A stretch of DNA of 64,000 nt from Caldilineaceae bacterium (GTDB lineage: Bacteria > Chloroflexota > Anaerolineae > Caldilineales > Caldilineaceae), in contig JAJEBF010000008.1 in assembly GCA_022824025.1 (NCBI GenBank), forward strand, positions 44,324-108,323, read 5' to 3'. The translations under genes and the position numbers were made by a program. The stretch's first letter is position 1. Each line of letters opens with the position of its first letter. Shown here piece by piece: positions 10,222-20,627 of this stretch. The notes beneath the pieces are model-generated. The model saw only the letters and a list, made by a program, of their open reading frames with translations. It searched no databases and had not been told where the DNA came from.

Positions 10222-10701
10222 ATGTCTGCATCCAGCACACAAAGAGAAGCGATCGAAAAGATCCGCCGTCTTCCCCGACAGGTCGAAGACTTGGTTGCCG
10301 ACCTTTCGCCGCAAGAACTGACCACTACATCGCTGCCAGGTGAATGGACCGTCGCCCAGAACGTCCATCACCTTGCAGATTCCCACATAAACAGCTATGT
10401 GCGCTGCAAGCTGATCGCAACCGAAGATAATCCAACTCTTAAGCCCTATGACGAGGGCGCGTGGGCCCTGTTCACCGACAGCAGCGGCGCCGACCTGTCC
10501 CACTCCATCGCCCTGCTTAAAGCGCTTCACGCCCGCTGGGTAACATTCTGGGAAAACCTGCCGGAAGATGCCTGGCAGCGCGCCGGCTATCACCCTGAGA
10601 GCGGTCCCGTCACCCTGGCAAAGCAGCTTGAACACTACGTCGAGCACGGCGAAGCGCATCTGGACCAGATCAGGCGCACGCTGGCCGCACGGCCAAGGTA
10701 G
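10222..10701 (+). CDS. DinB-superfamily protein
   Basis: This 159-residue four-helix-bundle protein of the DinB/YfiT type has three metal-ligand histidine regions: NVHHLADSHIN near residue 50, and HYVEHGEAHLDQ near residue 140. Family members are metal-dependent thiol transferases or damage-induced proteins; the exact reaction cannot be told from sequence. The ATG at 10222 has AAGGAAAAG upstream. It lies 72 bases after the FG-GAP gene on the same strand and is followed by a GC-rich hairpin at 10712-10742. Confidence 0.85.
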   Translation: MSASSTQREAIEKIRRLPRQVEDLVADLSPQELTTTSLPGEWTVAQNVHHLADSHINSYVRCKLIATEDNPTLKPYDEGAWALFTDSSGADLSHSIALLKALHARWVTFWENLPEDAWQRAGYHPESGPVTLAKQLEHYVEHGEAHLDQIRRTLAARPR

Positions 10702-10711
10702 CGACTCGTCC

Positions 10712-10742
10712 GGGGGCGCCCTGTTGACGGCAGGACGCCCCC
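10712..10742 (+). terminator. GC-rich hairpin after dinB-like gene
   Basis: GGGGGCG-C-CCTG, a 7-nt loop, CAGG-A-CGCCCCC: an 11-bp stem with one mismatch just after the stop. No T-run follows, so it is a weak terminator or an RNA-stability element. Confidence 0.5.
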
Positions 10743-10824
10743 GCAGCAATCGTGTTCGAATCAGCGCGCATCCGTCCGCCGGGCGCGGGACGGTCCCTGT
10801 CCCGCCAGAGCGAGAGGAGAGAAC

Positions 10825-11694
10825 ATGGGATCTGTAGAAGCGCTGCATGATCTGCAAAGGAAACAGATAGAGCGGGAGAACGACCGAGCTGAGCCGGTCA
10901 ATCCCCTCGCGCCCGATGAAGGACGCCGCGTCACCCTGGAAGAGTACTGGGAAAAGTGGTATGAGAACCCCCACCCCGACATTGACGTCAGCTACGAATG
11001 GAACAACGGCATTCTGGAGGCAAAACCCTTGGCGAACGCCCCCCAGGTCGAACTTGGAGTTTGGTTCCTCTTTCTGCTCGGTCAGTACCTCTACACGCAT
11101 GACATCGCGCAACTGATCAATCTGGAGACCGGCTTTGTCCTCACGATGGAGGATGCATCCGAGCCGTCAGGAATTCGCCAAGCCGTGCGCAAGCCGGACA
11201 TCGGCATCATCCTCAACAGCAACCCTGTCTCCTGGGGACGCGTCGACCAGCGCTCCTATGCCGGGGTCTGCGACGGCGTCGTTGAGTTCATTTCCGATTC
11301 CACGCAGGTCGAAGTTCTGCGGGATACTGAGGAAAAGAGACGTGACTACGCGCTGGCCGGTGTAGAGGAGTATTACATACTCGACCCCAGCGGCGAACAC
11401 ATGCACTTTTTCCAACTGACATCGGACCGTCAATATGAAGAAATCCAACCGGACGCCGGCGAAGTGATCCGCTCGCAGCTTCTGCCCGGCTTCCAGTTCC
11501 GCCGTCCGCACCTCTATGAGCTGCCGGCGTTGGAAGAGCTTGCCCTGGACGAAGTGTATCAGGGGTATGTGCTTCTGAAATACCAGGCCGCCGTTGCCGC
11601 GGCCGAGGCCGAAAAGGCCGCCCGCCAACTCGCGGAAGACCGGCTGCAAGAGATCGAAGCCGAGCTCGCCCGACTGCGCCGGCAGTCTTCCTGA
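10825..11694 (+). CDS. Uma2-family (DUF820) putative PD-(D/E)XK endonuclease with C-terminal coiled coil
   Basis: This 289-residue protein has a Uma2/DUF820 nuclease-fold domain in residues about 30-215. The pattern is RKPDIGII, then CDGVVEFISDST, then EKRRDYALAGVEEYYILDP, which matches the family's PDv...viEv.S...K...Y...Gv.eYwivDP signature. Residues about 250-288 are a charged Ala/Glu-rich coiled coil. These proteins are multiplied in Cyanobacteria and Chloroflexota and their role is unsettled. The start has AGGAGA upstream. A second member is at 31179-32003. Confidence 0.88.
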   Translation: MGSVEALHDLQRKQIERENDRAEPVNPLAPDEGRRVTLEEYWEKWYENPHPDIDVSYEWNNGILEAKPLANAPQVELGVWFLFLLGQYLYTHDIAQLINLETGFVLTMEDASEPSGIRQAVRKPDIGIILNSNPVSWGRVDQRSYAGVCDGVVEFISDSTQVEVLRDTEEKRRDYALAGVEEYYILDPSGEHMHFFQLTSDRQYEEIQPDAGEVIRSQLLPGFQFRRPHLYELPALEELALDEVYQGYVLLKYQAAVAAAEAEKAARQLAEDRLQEIEAELARLRRQSS

Positions 11695-11778
11695 ACACAG
11701 CCTGCCCGCAGTGGCGTCTTCCCCCTGGAAAACCGTGCTGGCGGCCCAAGAACAAGCTGAAGCGACCGAAATTCACGC

Positions 11779-11807
11779 TTGAAACGTTCCTTGGAATCCT
11801 GTACAAT
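11779..11807 (+). promoter_or_regulatory. Sigma-70-type promoter for sugar ABC operon
   Basis: TTGAAA at 11779-11784, a 17-nt spacer, TACAAT at 11802-11807, about 120 bases ahead of the binding-protein start. Confidence 0.65.
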
Positions 11808-11927
11808 ACACGCGTAGCGTACGTTCGCGGACTTTCAGCAGTTTACGCAACACCTCCGCGCTGCTATCGACCAGAAGCGCATTCGACCATTCACTTGCAG
11901 TTCCAGAAGTTCTTAGGGAGGAAAGAA

Positions 11928-13271
11928 ATGCAGAACCGACAATGGCAGAGCAGTCTCAGCTTCAAAGCGCTGATTGTCCTCGCCCTGACCGCCATGCTTC
12001 TCGCTGCCTGCGCCCCGATCGCGCCGGCTGACGACGGCGGTATGGCGGCAATGGACGAAAAGGTAACCATTACCTGGGCCATGTGGGGCAGCCCCGCAGA
12101 GGTCGCGACCCATCAGTCCGTGGCCGATGCCTTTATGGAAGAAAACTCTGATATTGCCATCGAGATCCTGGCCGAGCCCTGGGGTGACTACTTCACCAAG
12201 ATCCAGACCCTCTGGGCCAGCGGTGACTCGTCGGTCGTCCCCGATGTCCTGTTCCTCTCGCCCATCGTGAACTATGCCTCGGAGGGCGTGCTGGAAAACC
12301 TTGATCCTTGGATCGAGGCCAGCGGCTACGACGTCGACGACTACTGGCCGTCCCTGCTGCAGTACGGCATGTACGAGGGCAGTGTGTACGGCCTCCCGCG
12401 CGACATCGGCCTCGAAGTGCTCTACTACAACATCGACATCTTCGACGAGGTCGGCGTCCCCTATCCCGATGACACCTGGACCTGGGACGATCTCAAGGCC
12501 GTCTCTGAACTCCTGACCGTCGTCGAAGACAGCGGCCGCGTCTCCCGCTATGCTCTGGGCATGGAGGGCGGCAAGTGGCTTCTCTGGGTTATGCAGAAAG
12601 GCGGCATGGCCCTCGACGACATGCGCAACCCCTCACGCTGCGCTCTGGCAGATCCGGAAGCTGTCGAAGCCGTACAGTTCTTCCGCGACATGATCGACAG
12701 CAACTACTTCATGCCTCCGGCCAACATGAGCCAGGCCGGCGGTGATGCCGCCGTCTTCCAGAGCGGCCAGGTGGCGATGATCATCCAGAACGCCAGCCGC
12801 GTCTCGGCCTTCAACTCCGCCGGCATGAACTACGATGTCTCCGTCATCCCGATTCCCGCTGACGGCCAGCGCGCCTCCGCCGCCGGCGGCGCCGCCTGGG
12901 TGATGAGCTCACTCAGTGACAACAAGGAAGAAGCCTGGGAATTCCTGAGCTGGCTCCAGAGCACGGACGGCGGCCAGCGCATCTACACCGCCTCCGGTGA
13001 GATCCTGCCGGCGCTGCAGTCCACCGCCAAGTCCGACGCCTTCCTCAACAGCGGCCAGCCGCCCACCAACCGCCAGGCCTTCATCACCGAAGGCGAAAAC
13101 GCGCGCATGGGCCGCATCGGCTACTTTGTCGAATATAGCGAAATTAACGGATCCTTCGTCAACCCCGGACGCGATCAGATCCTCATCGGCGAAGTCTCTG
13201 TCGCAGACGGTTTGAACGCCATCTGCGAGCAGGTCGACGCATTCCTGGCCGACAACGGATTCCCCAAGTAA
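11928..13271 (+). CDS. Carbohydrate ABC transporter substrate-binding lipoprotein
   Basis: This extracellular solute-binding protein (family 1 type) of 447 residues has an N-terminal signal ending LLAAC, a lipobox; so it is a membrane-anchored receptor in a monoderm-like envelope. The body has the MalE/UgpB pattern (VTITWAMWGSP near the start, a GGAAWVMSS segment late). The ATG at 11928 is preceded by AGGGAGG, better than an in-frame TTG at 11895. It is the first gene of a three-gene operon with two permeases. The hairpin at 13295-13324 probably lets it be expressed above the permeases. The substrate is likely a sugar but not determined; no ATPase gene is nearby. Confidence 0.9.
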   Translation: MQNRQWQSSLSFKALIVLALTAMLLAACAPIAPADDGGMAAMDEKVTITWAMWGSPAEVATHQSVADAFMEENSDIAIEILAEPWGDYFTKIQTLWASGDSSVVPDVLFLSPIVNYASEGVLENLDPWIEASGYDVDDYWPSLLQYGMYEGSVYGLPRDIGLEVLYYNIDIFDEVGVPYPDDTWTWDDLKAVSELLTVVEDSGRVSRYALGMEGGKWLLWVMQKGGMALDDMRNPSRCALADPEAVEAVQFFRDMIDSNYFMPPANMSQAGGDAAVFQSGQVAMIIQNASRVSAFNSAGMNYDVSVIPIPADGQRASAAGGAAWVMSSLSDNKEEAWEFLSWLQSTDGGQRIYTASGEILPALQSTAKSDAFLNSGQPPTNRQAFITEGENARMGRIGYFVEYSEINGSFVNPGRDQILIGEVSVADGLNAICEQVDAFLADNGFPK

Positions 13272-13294
13272 TCAGGTTCATTCCGAGGGAGGCA

Positions 13295-13324
13295 GGGGGA
13301 GAAGGCTTCGTCGCCTTCCCCCCC
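13295..13324 (+). terminator. Intercistronic hairpin between binding protein and permeases
   Basis: GGGGG-A-GAAGGC, loop TTCGTC, GCCTTC-CCCCC: 11 bp with one bulged A. There is no T-run. This position is typical of attenuators or 3'-end protectors that raise binding-protein mRNA relative to permease mRNA. Confidence 0.5.
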
Positions 13325-13360
13325 TCCCCTTCGGTTTCCTGACTTGATTTCCTACCTCAC

Positions 13361-14323
13361 GTGACCGCGCAAACGGCCCCCGCACCCCAACATATCGCCG
13401 TTTCCCGCTGGCGCCGCTACCGGCCCGACCAGCAGTGGGAAGCCTATCTGTTCCTGCTGCCCAGCTTCATCGGCTTCCTGGTCTTCGTCGCCATCCCGGT
13501 GGTCGCATCCCTGGCGCTCAGCTTTTACGACTGGAACCTGCTCTCCCCGCCGGAGTTCGTAGGCTTCGAGAACTACTCGCAGCTCCTCACCAACGACCGG
13601 GTCTTTCGCAAAGTCCTCTTCAACACCTTCTACTTCATCGTCACCATCGTCCCCCTTCAACTTGCGTTCGGCCTCCTGCTCGCAGTGGCGCTTAACCAGG
13701 GCTTGCGCGGGCTTGAAATCTACCGGCTGATCTATTTCATGCCGGTTGTGACGACAATCGTCGCCGCCGCTCTCGTCTTTCAGTGGTTCTTCAACCGCGA
13801 TTTCGGCATCCTCGCCGCAGCCATCTGGGAATTCGGCGCGACAACCGGTCTTCCCATCCAACCGCCAGACTGGCTCAACGACCCCGACTGGGCCAAACCG
13901 GCGGTCGTGATCCTGACACTGTGGAAAAACTCCGGCTTTACCATGGTTATCTACCTTGCCGCGTTGCAGGGCGTGCCAGCCGAGCTGTATGACGCCGCCA
14001 AGGTCGACGGCGCCAGCGGCTGGCAGCGCTTCCGCTTTGTCACCTTTCCCATGGTCAGCCCGACCACTTTCTTCCTCATGGTTATCCAGATGATCGGCGC
14101 CTTTCAGCTTTTCAGCGAGGCCTTCGTCATGACGCAGGGTGGCCCGGCCCAGGCCACGCTTACGATCGTCTACTACATCTACCAGATGGCTTTCGAGTTC
14201 CAACGCATGGGCAGAGGAGCCGCCGTCGCCTGGGTGCTCTTTATCTTCATCTTTATCTTTACTCTCGTGCAGACGCGCCTGCAACGACGCTGGGTGCACT
14301 ATGAAACAGGCGGGGAATCTTGA
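13361..14323 (+). CDS. Sugar ABC transporter permease (UgpA/MalF type)
   Basis: This inner-membrane permease of 320 residues has six or so membrane spans. The EAA loop appears as PAELYDAAKVDGASGWQRF near residues 205-225, the contact site for the transporter ATPase. The start is GTG at 13361; no strong ribosome site precedes it, so an error of a few codons is possible. It overlaps the next permease by one base (TGATG at 14321-14325). It works with the binding protein at 11928-13271; the ATPase must be encoded elsewhere, as is common for this transporter family. Confidence 0.9.
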   Translation: MTAQTAPAPQHIAVSRWRRYRPDQQWEAYLFLLPSFIGFLVFVAIPVVASLALSFYDWNLLSPPEFVGFENYSQLLTNDRVFRKVLFNTFYFIVTIVPLQLAFGLLLAVALNQGLRGLEIYRLIYFMPVVTTIVAAALVFQWFFNRDFGILAAAIWEFGATTGLPIQPPDWLNDPDWAKPAVVILTLWKNSGFTMVIYLAALQGVPAELYDAAKVDGASGWQRFRFVTFPMVSPTTFFLMVIQMIGAFQLFSEAFVMTQGGPAQATLTIVYYIYQMAFEFQRMGRGAAVAWVLFIFIFIFTLVQTRLQRRWVHYETGGES

Positions 14324-15192
14324 TGACGACGACGCCTGCCGCGATTCGCCCCGAAACCGCTCCCGGCGCGACGTTCAGGACCGGGCGCATGGCGCTCCAC
14401 GCCGCGCTGATCCTCGGCAGCGTCGCCATGCTGCTGCCCTTTGCCTGGATGCTCGCCACCTCTCTCAAGTCGCCGCCGCAGATCTTTACCTACCCTCCCT
14501 CACTTGTCCCCGACCCCGTCGTCTGGCGAAACTACCTCGACACAGTGCAGGCCATGCCGTTCGGGCGCTTCTATCTCAACAGCCTCTTCGTGGCGGTCAG
14601 TGTCACCACCCTCCAGATCCTCACCTCCTCACTGGCCGCTTTCGCCTTCGCCCGCCTGCGCTTCCGCGGCAGAGAAGTCCTCTTCCTCGTCTACCTGGCG
14701 ACCCTGATGATCCCGTTCCACGTGACGATGATCCCCAACTTCATCCTGATCCGCTTCCTGCGCTGGTTCGATACCTTCTACGCCCTCATCGTCCCCACCG
14801 CCTTTTCCGTCTTCGCCGTGTTTCTGCTTCGCCAATACTTCCGCGGGATCCCCGTCGAGCTCGATGAAGCCGCGCGGATGGACGGCGCCTCCTCCTTTCG
14901 CATTTGGGGCCAGGTGATCATGCCTCTCAGCGGGCCCGTCTTGGCCGCTCTCACAATCTTCGTCTTTCTTGGCTCCTGGAACGACTTCCTCTGGCCGCTG
15001 GTTGTCTCCAACTCCAACGCAACGCGCACAATTCCCGTCGGCCTGGCCACCTTCCGCGGCCAGTACAACACCGATTGGCACCTGCTCATGGCCGGCTCCG
15101 TCATCGCCCTGCTGCCCGTCCTCCTCGTCTATGTTTTTGCCCAGAAACGCTTCGTCGAAGGCATCACCCTCTCCGGTATGGGCGGACGCTGA
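14323..15192 (+). CDS. Sugar ABC transporter permease (UgpE/MalG type)
   Basis: This second permease of 289 residues has six spans and an EAA loop reading PVELDEAARMDGASSFRIW. I start it at the ATG overlapping the previous stop (TGATG), which implies translational coupling; a TTG directly before it is less likely. It forms a heterodimeric channel with the 13361-14323 product. The C-terminus FVEGITLSGMGGR is a typical MalG-type ending. No gene for an ATP-binding subunit or regulator follows. Confidence 0.92.
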   Translation: MTTTPAAIRPETAPGATFRTGRMALHAALILGSVAMLLPFAWMLATSLKSPPQIFTYPPSLVPDPVVWRNYLDTVQAMPFGRFYLNSLFVAVSVTTLQILTSSLAAFAFARLRFRGREVLFLVYLATLMIPFHVTMIPNFILIRFLRWFDTFYALIVPTAFSVFAVFLLRQYFRGIPVELDEAARMDGASSFRIWGQVIMPLSGPVLAALTIFVFLGSWNDFLWPLVVSNSNATRTIPVGLATFRGQYNTDWHLLMAGSVIALLPVLLVYVFAQKRFVEGITLSGMGGR

Positions 15193-15311
15193 CGCCTACC
15201 TCTCCCGATTCCGGCAACCCCCCTGCAATCCCTGACAACACCGGCCGCAAAACACGCGCGTCCGCCCCTTTCCGATTTGCCAGCGAACAAATATTCTGAT
15301 TCAATATACTC

Positions 15312-15935
15312 ATGACCGACCAGATCGGAGCCATCGTCAACTCCAATTCACATATCGACTACGTCTGCCAGCTCACAGGCTCTCTCGAACGCGAGCGGCA
15401 GCCCGCGCCCGATGCCTATGCCTTCGGCGCCTTCGTCGCCATCGACCTGCCCCGGCAACCAGGCGCCCCGCAGGGCCCTCCGGCAGAACCTCCTTCCCTG
15501 ATCGGCGTCATCTACAACACACTCCTCGTCAATCCGAACTTTACCAACCTGGGACCCCGGCTCACCTCCCCTGCCGAACAGACCGTGTTCAGCCCGGACC
15601 TGATCGACGAGACCGCGATGCTGGTCGGCATCCTGGCCCTCGGCTGGTATGACGGCGCGCGCATGCAGCAGGGAACGCCGCGCTTTGCAGCTGAGGTGAG
15701 CGCGCCCGTCCGCACTCTGACCGCAGGCGAAGTCCGTCAGTTCCACCGCGACACTGGCGGCAACCTGACGCTGCGCTATGCGGCCGCGCTTCTCGCCCTC
15801 AACAACCCGCTGGTCCCTGCCCTCCTGCTGGAGATCATCGACCGCCTGGAAAGCCTCTTCCCCCGCGAACAGGCCCTCCTCCACGTCATGCGCGACAACG
15901 TTGCCTGGAAATCCATCGTTCGGCCCGCAGGATGA
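15312..15935 (+). CDS. Probable HAS-barrel-like partner of HerA ATPase
   Basis: This 207-residue soluble protein lies 63 bases upstream of the HerA-like ATPase. The N-terminal half (residues about 15-80) has a beta-rich pattern (YAFGAFVAIDL, then LIGVIYNTLLVNPNF) resembling the HAS barrel that normally caps HerA. The C-terminal half is helical. I do not recognise a catalytic site. No clear ribosome binding site is visible at the ATG. Position and pattern suggest a HerA accessory protein; NurA nuclease motifs are not seen. The assignment is an inference. Confidence 0.55.
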   Translation: MTDQIGAIVNSNSHIDYVCQLTGSLERERQPAPDAYAFGAFVAIDLPRQPGAPQGPPAEPPSLIGVIYNTLLVNPNFTNLGPRLTSPAEQTVFSPDLIDETAMLVGILALGWYDGARMQQGTPRFAAEVSAPVRTLTAGEVRQFHRDTGGNLTLRYAAALLALNNPLVPALLLEIIDRLESLFPREQALLHVMRDNVAWKSIVRPAG

Positions 15936-15998
15936 GCCCTTCCCGCAACACCCGGCCATCATTTCCCGCGTCCCGGCTCCGGTGCAAGCGAGGTGTAA

Positions 15999-17690
<1,692 letters not shown>

Positions 17691-17719
17691 AGCCCTGCCG
17701 CGCCGCCTATCCCACCCCC

Positions 17720-18538
17720 TTACTCCACCCCCTGTAGCGGACGCCCCCACAACAACCTGCCGGCATAACGATGCGTGATCATGCCGTCCCCGCCATCCAC
17801 ATGGCGCATCGCGATCTCAGCAAATAGCGCATCAGCCTCTGCCGCCTCCCTCGCGTCCATCCGGTCCCGCGAAAAGCCGTTGCGGGCATGGATGCTCTCC
17901 ACCCACTCGCCAATTGGCTGCCGCCACTCGATCAAATCCGTCTTGGCGCTGCCCATCTGCCGGAAAAGCCCCCGCTCCTCCAGCTCCGCCAGAATCCCCG
18001 CCGCGCTATACGGCGCAAACTCCTTGTTCATCGAATAGCGAGCCAGCACAGGGCCCAACTCTGTCCGCATCCATTCCGGCCTCCTGTGCTCCATCCCCAC
18101 CGCAACGAACAGCCCATCCTCCGCCAGCAGCCGTGCGAAGCGAGGGAATGCCACATCCCAGTTGAACCAGTGCAGACTGGCCCCTGCCGTGATCAGACAA
18201 TATGGCGGGTCCACGGAAGCCGATTCAATCGGGCCCTCGATCCAGCGCAGATTTGGGCGATCGCCCCCCGGCAGAAGTCTGCCCTCCCGGATAGCCGCCG
18301 CCGAAAAGTCCACCGCGTCCACCCGATCCACCAGCGCCGCCAGCGGACGCGCCACAAATCCTGTCCCGCAACCCGCATCCAGCACCGTCCTCGGCACGCA
18401 GCGCTCCGGCATCAGGCCGGCCAGAAGATCAAATGTCGCCGCCGGATACCGGGGCCGGTACCGGTACGCCTGCACTACGCTCTCGTCCTGAAAGATGCTG
18501 GAATACTCGAAGCCAAACTGGCCGGATTGCCCGCTCAT
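17720..18538 (-). CDS. Class I SAM-dependent methyltransferase
   Basis: This 272-residue methyltransferase has motif I VLDAGCGTGF (residues 52-61), an acidic residue ending the next strand (VDAVDFS) and a post-motif segment ASLHWFNWDVA, as in the UbiE/Methyltransf_11 group. The substrate is unknown. Its ATG overlaps the stop of the phosphoesterase gene by four bases (ATGA), so the two are translated together. It converges on herA. Confidence 0.88.
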   Translation of the reverse strand: MSGQSGQFGFEYSSIFQDESVVQAYRYRPRYPAATFDLLAGLMPERCVPRTVLDAGCGTGFVARPLAALVDRVDAVDFSAAAIREGRLLPGGDRPNLRWIEGPIESASVDPPYCLITAGASLHWFNWDVAFPRFARLLAEDGLFVAVGMEHRRPEWMRTELGPVLARYSMNKEFAPYSAAGILAELEERGLFRQMGSAKTDLIEWRQPIGEWVESIHARNGFSRDRMDAREAAEADALFAEIAMRHVDGGDGMITHRYAGRLLWGRPLQGVE

Positions 18539-19329
18539 CGCAACACCTCCGGCTCGCCCCAGGACCGCGCCCGCTCCCCCCGCAAGAAGCTGGCGATGAA
18601 CTCAGCCTGCGGATGTTGCGCCTCCCGCGCCTTGCGCTCAGCCATTCCCCTGTCATACGGCACCGCCAGGTGCTCGACCCGGTATCCGTCCTCGTCCGCC
18701 TCCAGCGCCGCATACGTGGCCCGTAGGCTCGGAATCAACGGATTGCCCACACTGCCCGGGTTGACCACATGCACACCGTCCAGATGAAAGTTCTGCGGCC
18801 AGTGCGTGTGTCCTACGCAAACCAGGTCGGCATCGCAACCCTCCAGCCTTGCGCTCATCTCCCTGTCCTCATACCAGGGCACGAACCCGTTGCCATCGTC
18901 TCGCCCCGGTGAGGCATGCGCCAGCAGAACGCGGCTGCCATTCGGCAGCGTCAGCCTTTCCTCCAGCGGCAAGCGCAACATGAACGGCAGATGGCCCCCT
19001 GCAGCCATCGCGCCGGCCGTCCACGCAAACGACTCCAGAATCCCTATACAGTCACGCATCAAAGCAAGATCCGTCACCTCCTCCAACGGTGTGGCCAGCG
19101 GTCTCGCTCCTGTCGTCAGATACCGTTCCGAATTGCCCCGGACGAATCGCGCGTTGGCCAGGCCCAGCACTCGCTCCATCACCTCCAGCGGCTGCGCCCC
19201 GGCCGCCGCCAGATCACCCAGAATCCAGTATTCGTCGACCGCTCCATGATAGCGGGACCCGATATCGGCAAGCACCGCATCCAGAGCCACGCAGTTGCCG
19301 TGTATGTCCGAGAGAATCACAATACGCAT
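18535..19329 (-). CDS. Metallophosphoesterase (YfcE/DevT-like)
   Basis: This calcineurin-like phosphoesterase of 264 residues has a metal site complete in sequence: SDIHGN near the N-terminus, GDLAAAG, VRGNSE, and the late GHTHWPQ. Known relatives hydrolyse phosphodiesters or phosphoproteins with two metal ions. I start it at 19329 because MRIVILSDIHGN is the standard start and AGGAGA precedes it; a longer frame would add about 48 unrelated residues. It is coupled to the downstream methyltransferase gene by a four-base overlap. Confidence 0.9.
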   Translation of the reverse strand: MRIVILSDIHGNCVALDAVLADIGSRYHGAVDEYWILGDLAAAGAQPLEVMERVLGLANARFVRGNSERYLTTGARPLATPLEEVTDLALMRDCIGILESFAWTAGAMAAGGHLPFMLRLPLEERLTLPNGSRVLLAHASPGRDDGNGFVPWYEDREMSARLEGCDADLVCVGHTHWPQNFHLDGVHVVNPGSVGNPLIPSLRATYAALEADEDGYRVEHLAVPYDRGMAERKAREAQHPQAEFIASFLRGERARSWGEPEVLR

Positions 19330-19448
19330 AGTCAGATCGTGTCTCCTGCGCTGCCTTCCCCACCGGTTGCGGAAGGCGCTGCGGCCTGCCCCATCCCCCC
19401 CATCAACGGCGTCCGGCGTTCGCCCCGGCGGGCTGCTGGGGAAGGTTA

Positions 19449-19457
19449 TGTTAGAAT
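19449..19457 (+). promoter_or_regulatory. Possible extended -10 promoter
   Basis: TGT followed directly by TAGAAT (19452-19457), about 80 bases ahead of the dehydratase start. No good -35 accompanies it. Confidence 0.3.
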
Positions 19458-19536
19458 AGTTGTCGTTGCGCATCTCTTCATTCTAGCATATCCGTGGGGC
19501 TCAGGCTCCCCATCGCAGCAAGGAATTCGGCAAGAA

Positions 19537-20595
19537 ATGGCCGCCCCGCCCCTCCGCCACGAGATCGATCACGCCGCGAAACCAACAGGCTTCGCAAATG
19601 AAGAGCGCCCTTCTGCCCGACTGCAAGACGCCGCAGAACTTGCCGGCCAGATCCGGCTGGCCGCGTCGCGCCTTCATTCCCACGTGATCGAAACGCCGCT
19701 GCGCCTGTCGCCCGCACTGTCCGAACGCGCCGGCGCCCGCGTCTTTCTCAAACTGGAGAATCGCCAGCGCACCGGCTCCTTCAAACTGCGCGGCGCAACC
19801 ACCAAGATGCTCAGCCTTTCGCCGGCGGAGCGCGCACGCGGCGTCGTCACCGCATCCACCGGCAACCACGCGCTGGCTGTAGCCCGCGCCGCCGCCCAAC
19901 TTGACGTGGCCGCGGACATCTACCTGCCGCGGGATGCGTCCCCGCGCAAAGTCGAGAAACTGAGCGCCTTTCCGGTCACGCTCCGTCGCGTCCCCGGTGA
20001 TGCCCTCGACGCCGAAATCAGCGCCAGAGAAGCCGCCGCGCAAACCGGCCAGGTCTTCATCTCCCCCTACAACGACCCGCGCATCATCGCCGGTCAGGGC
20101 GCCATCGCAGTCGAAATGCTGCGCCAGCAGCCAGAACTTGACGCGGTCTTCGCCACCGTGGGCGGCGGCGGCCTCATGAGCGGCATCGCCAGCTATCTCA
20201 AGGGCGCCCGCAGCTCCGTGCAGACGGTGGGTTGCCAGCCCGAACACTCGGCCGTCATGCTCGCCTCTGTGCGCGCCGGCCGCATCGTCGACATTGAAAG
20301 CCTCCCGACCCTCTCCGACGGCAGCGCCGGCGGCATTGAACCGCAATCCCTCACCTTCGACCTCTGCCGGGACTACGTCGACCACTGGCTGACCGTCAGC
20401 GAAGAGGAGATCGCGGCTGCCATGCGCCTCATCTACCGCGAACACGGCGAAATCATCGAAGGCGCTGCAGGCGTGGCCGTGGCAAGCCTGCTCAAATCAG
20501 GAAGGCGTTTCGCAGGCAAACGTCTGGCCGTCGTCATCTGCGGCGGCAATGTGGATGAGAATACCTGGCAACGGGTGCTCGAACAACGAGGATAG
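19537..20595 (+). CDS. Threonine/serine dehydratase-like PLP enzyme
   Basis: This fold-type II pyridoxal-phosphate enzyme of 352 residues has its PLP lysine at Lys83 in GSFKLRGA. The phosphate loop is VGGGGLMSG and the C-terminal VVICGGNVD is typical of threonine ammonia-lyase and serine racemase/dehydratase. The likely reaction is deamination of threonine or serine to a 2-oxoacid. No ACT regulatory domain is present, so it resembles the catabolic short form. The start at 19537 has AAGGA 12 bases upstream; a much longer open frame runs back through the antisense of the phosphoesterase gene and is rejected. Confidence 0.88.
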   Translation: MAAPPLRHEIDHAAKPTGFANEERPSARLQDAAELAGQIRLAASRLHSHVIETPLRLSPALSERAGARVFLKLENRQRTGSFKLRGATTKMLSLSPAERARGVVTASTGNHALAVARAAAQLDVAADIYLPRDASPRKVEKLSAFPVTLRRVPGDALDAEISAREAAAQTGQVFISPYNDPRIIAGQGAIAVEMLRQQPELDAVFATVGGGGLMSGIASYLKGARSSVQTVGCQPEHSAVMLASVRAGRIVDIESLPTLSDGSAGGIEPQSLTFDLCRDYVDHWLTVSEEEIAAAMRLIYREHGEIIEGAAGVAVASLLKSGRRFAGKRLAVVICGGNVDENTWQRVLEQRG

Positions 20596-20627
20596 ACCGA
20601 AGGAAAACGATTGCGAGGTCACGACCT

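Noticed and set aside
18916..19536. N-terminal extension of the threonine-dehydratase-like protein
   Set aside because: The extra 207 residues are Arg/Gln/His-rich antisense of the phosphoesterase gene; the family starts near 19537.
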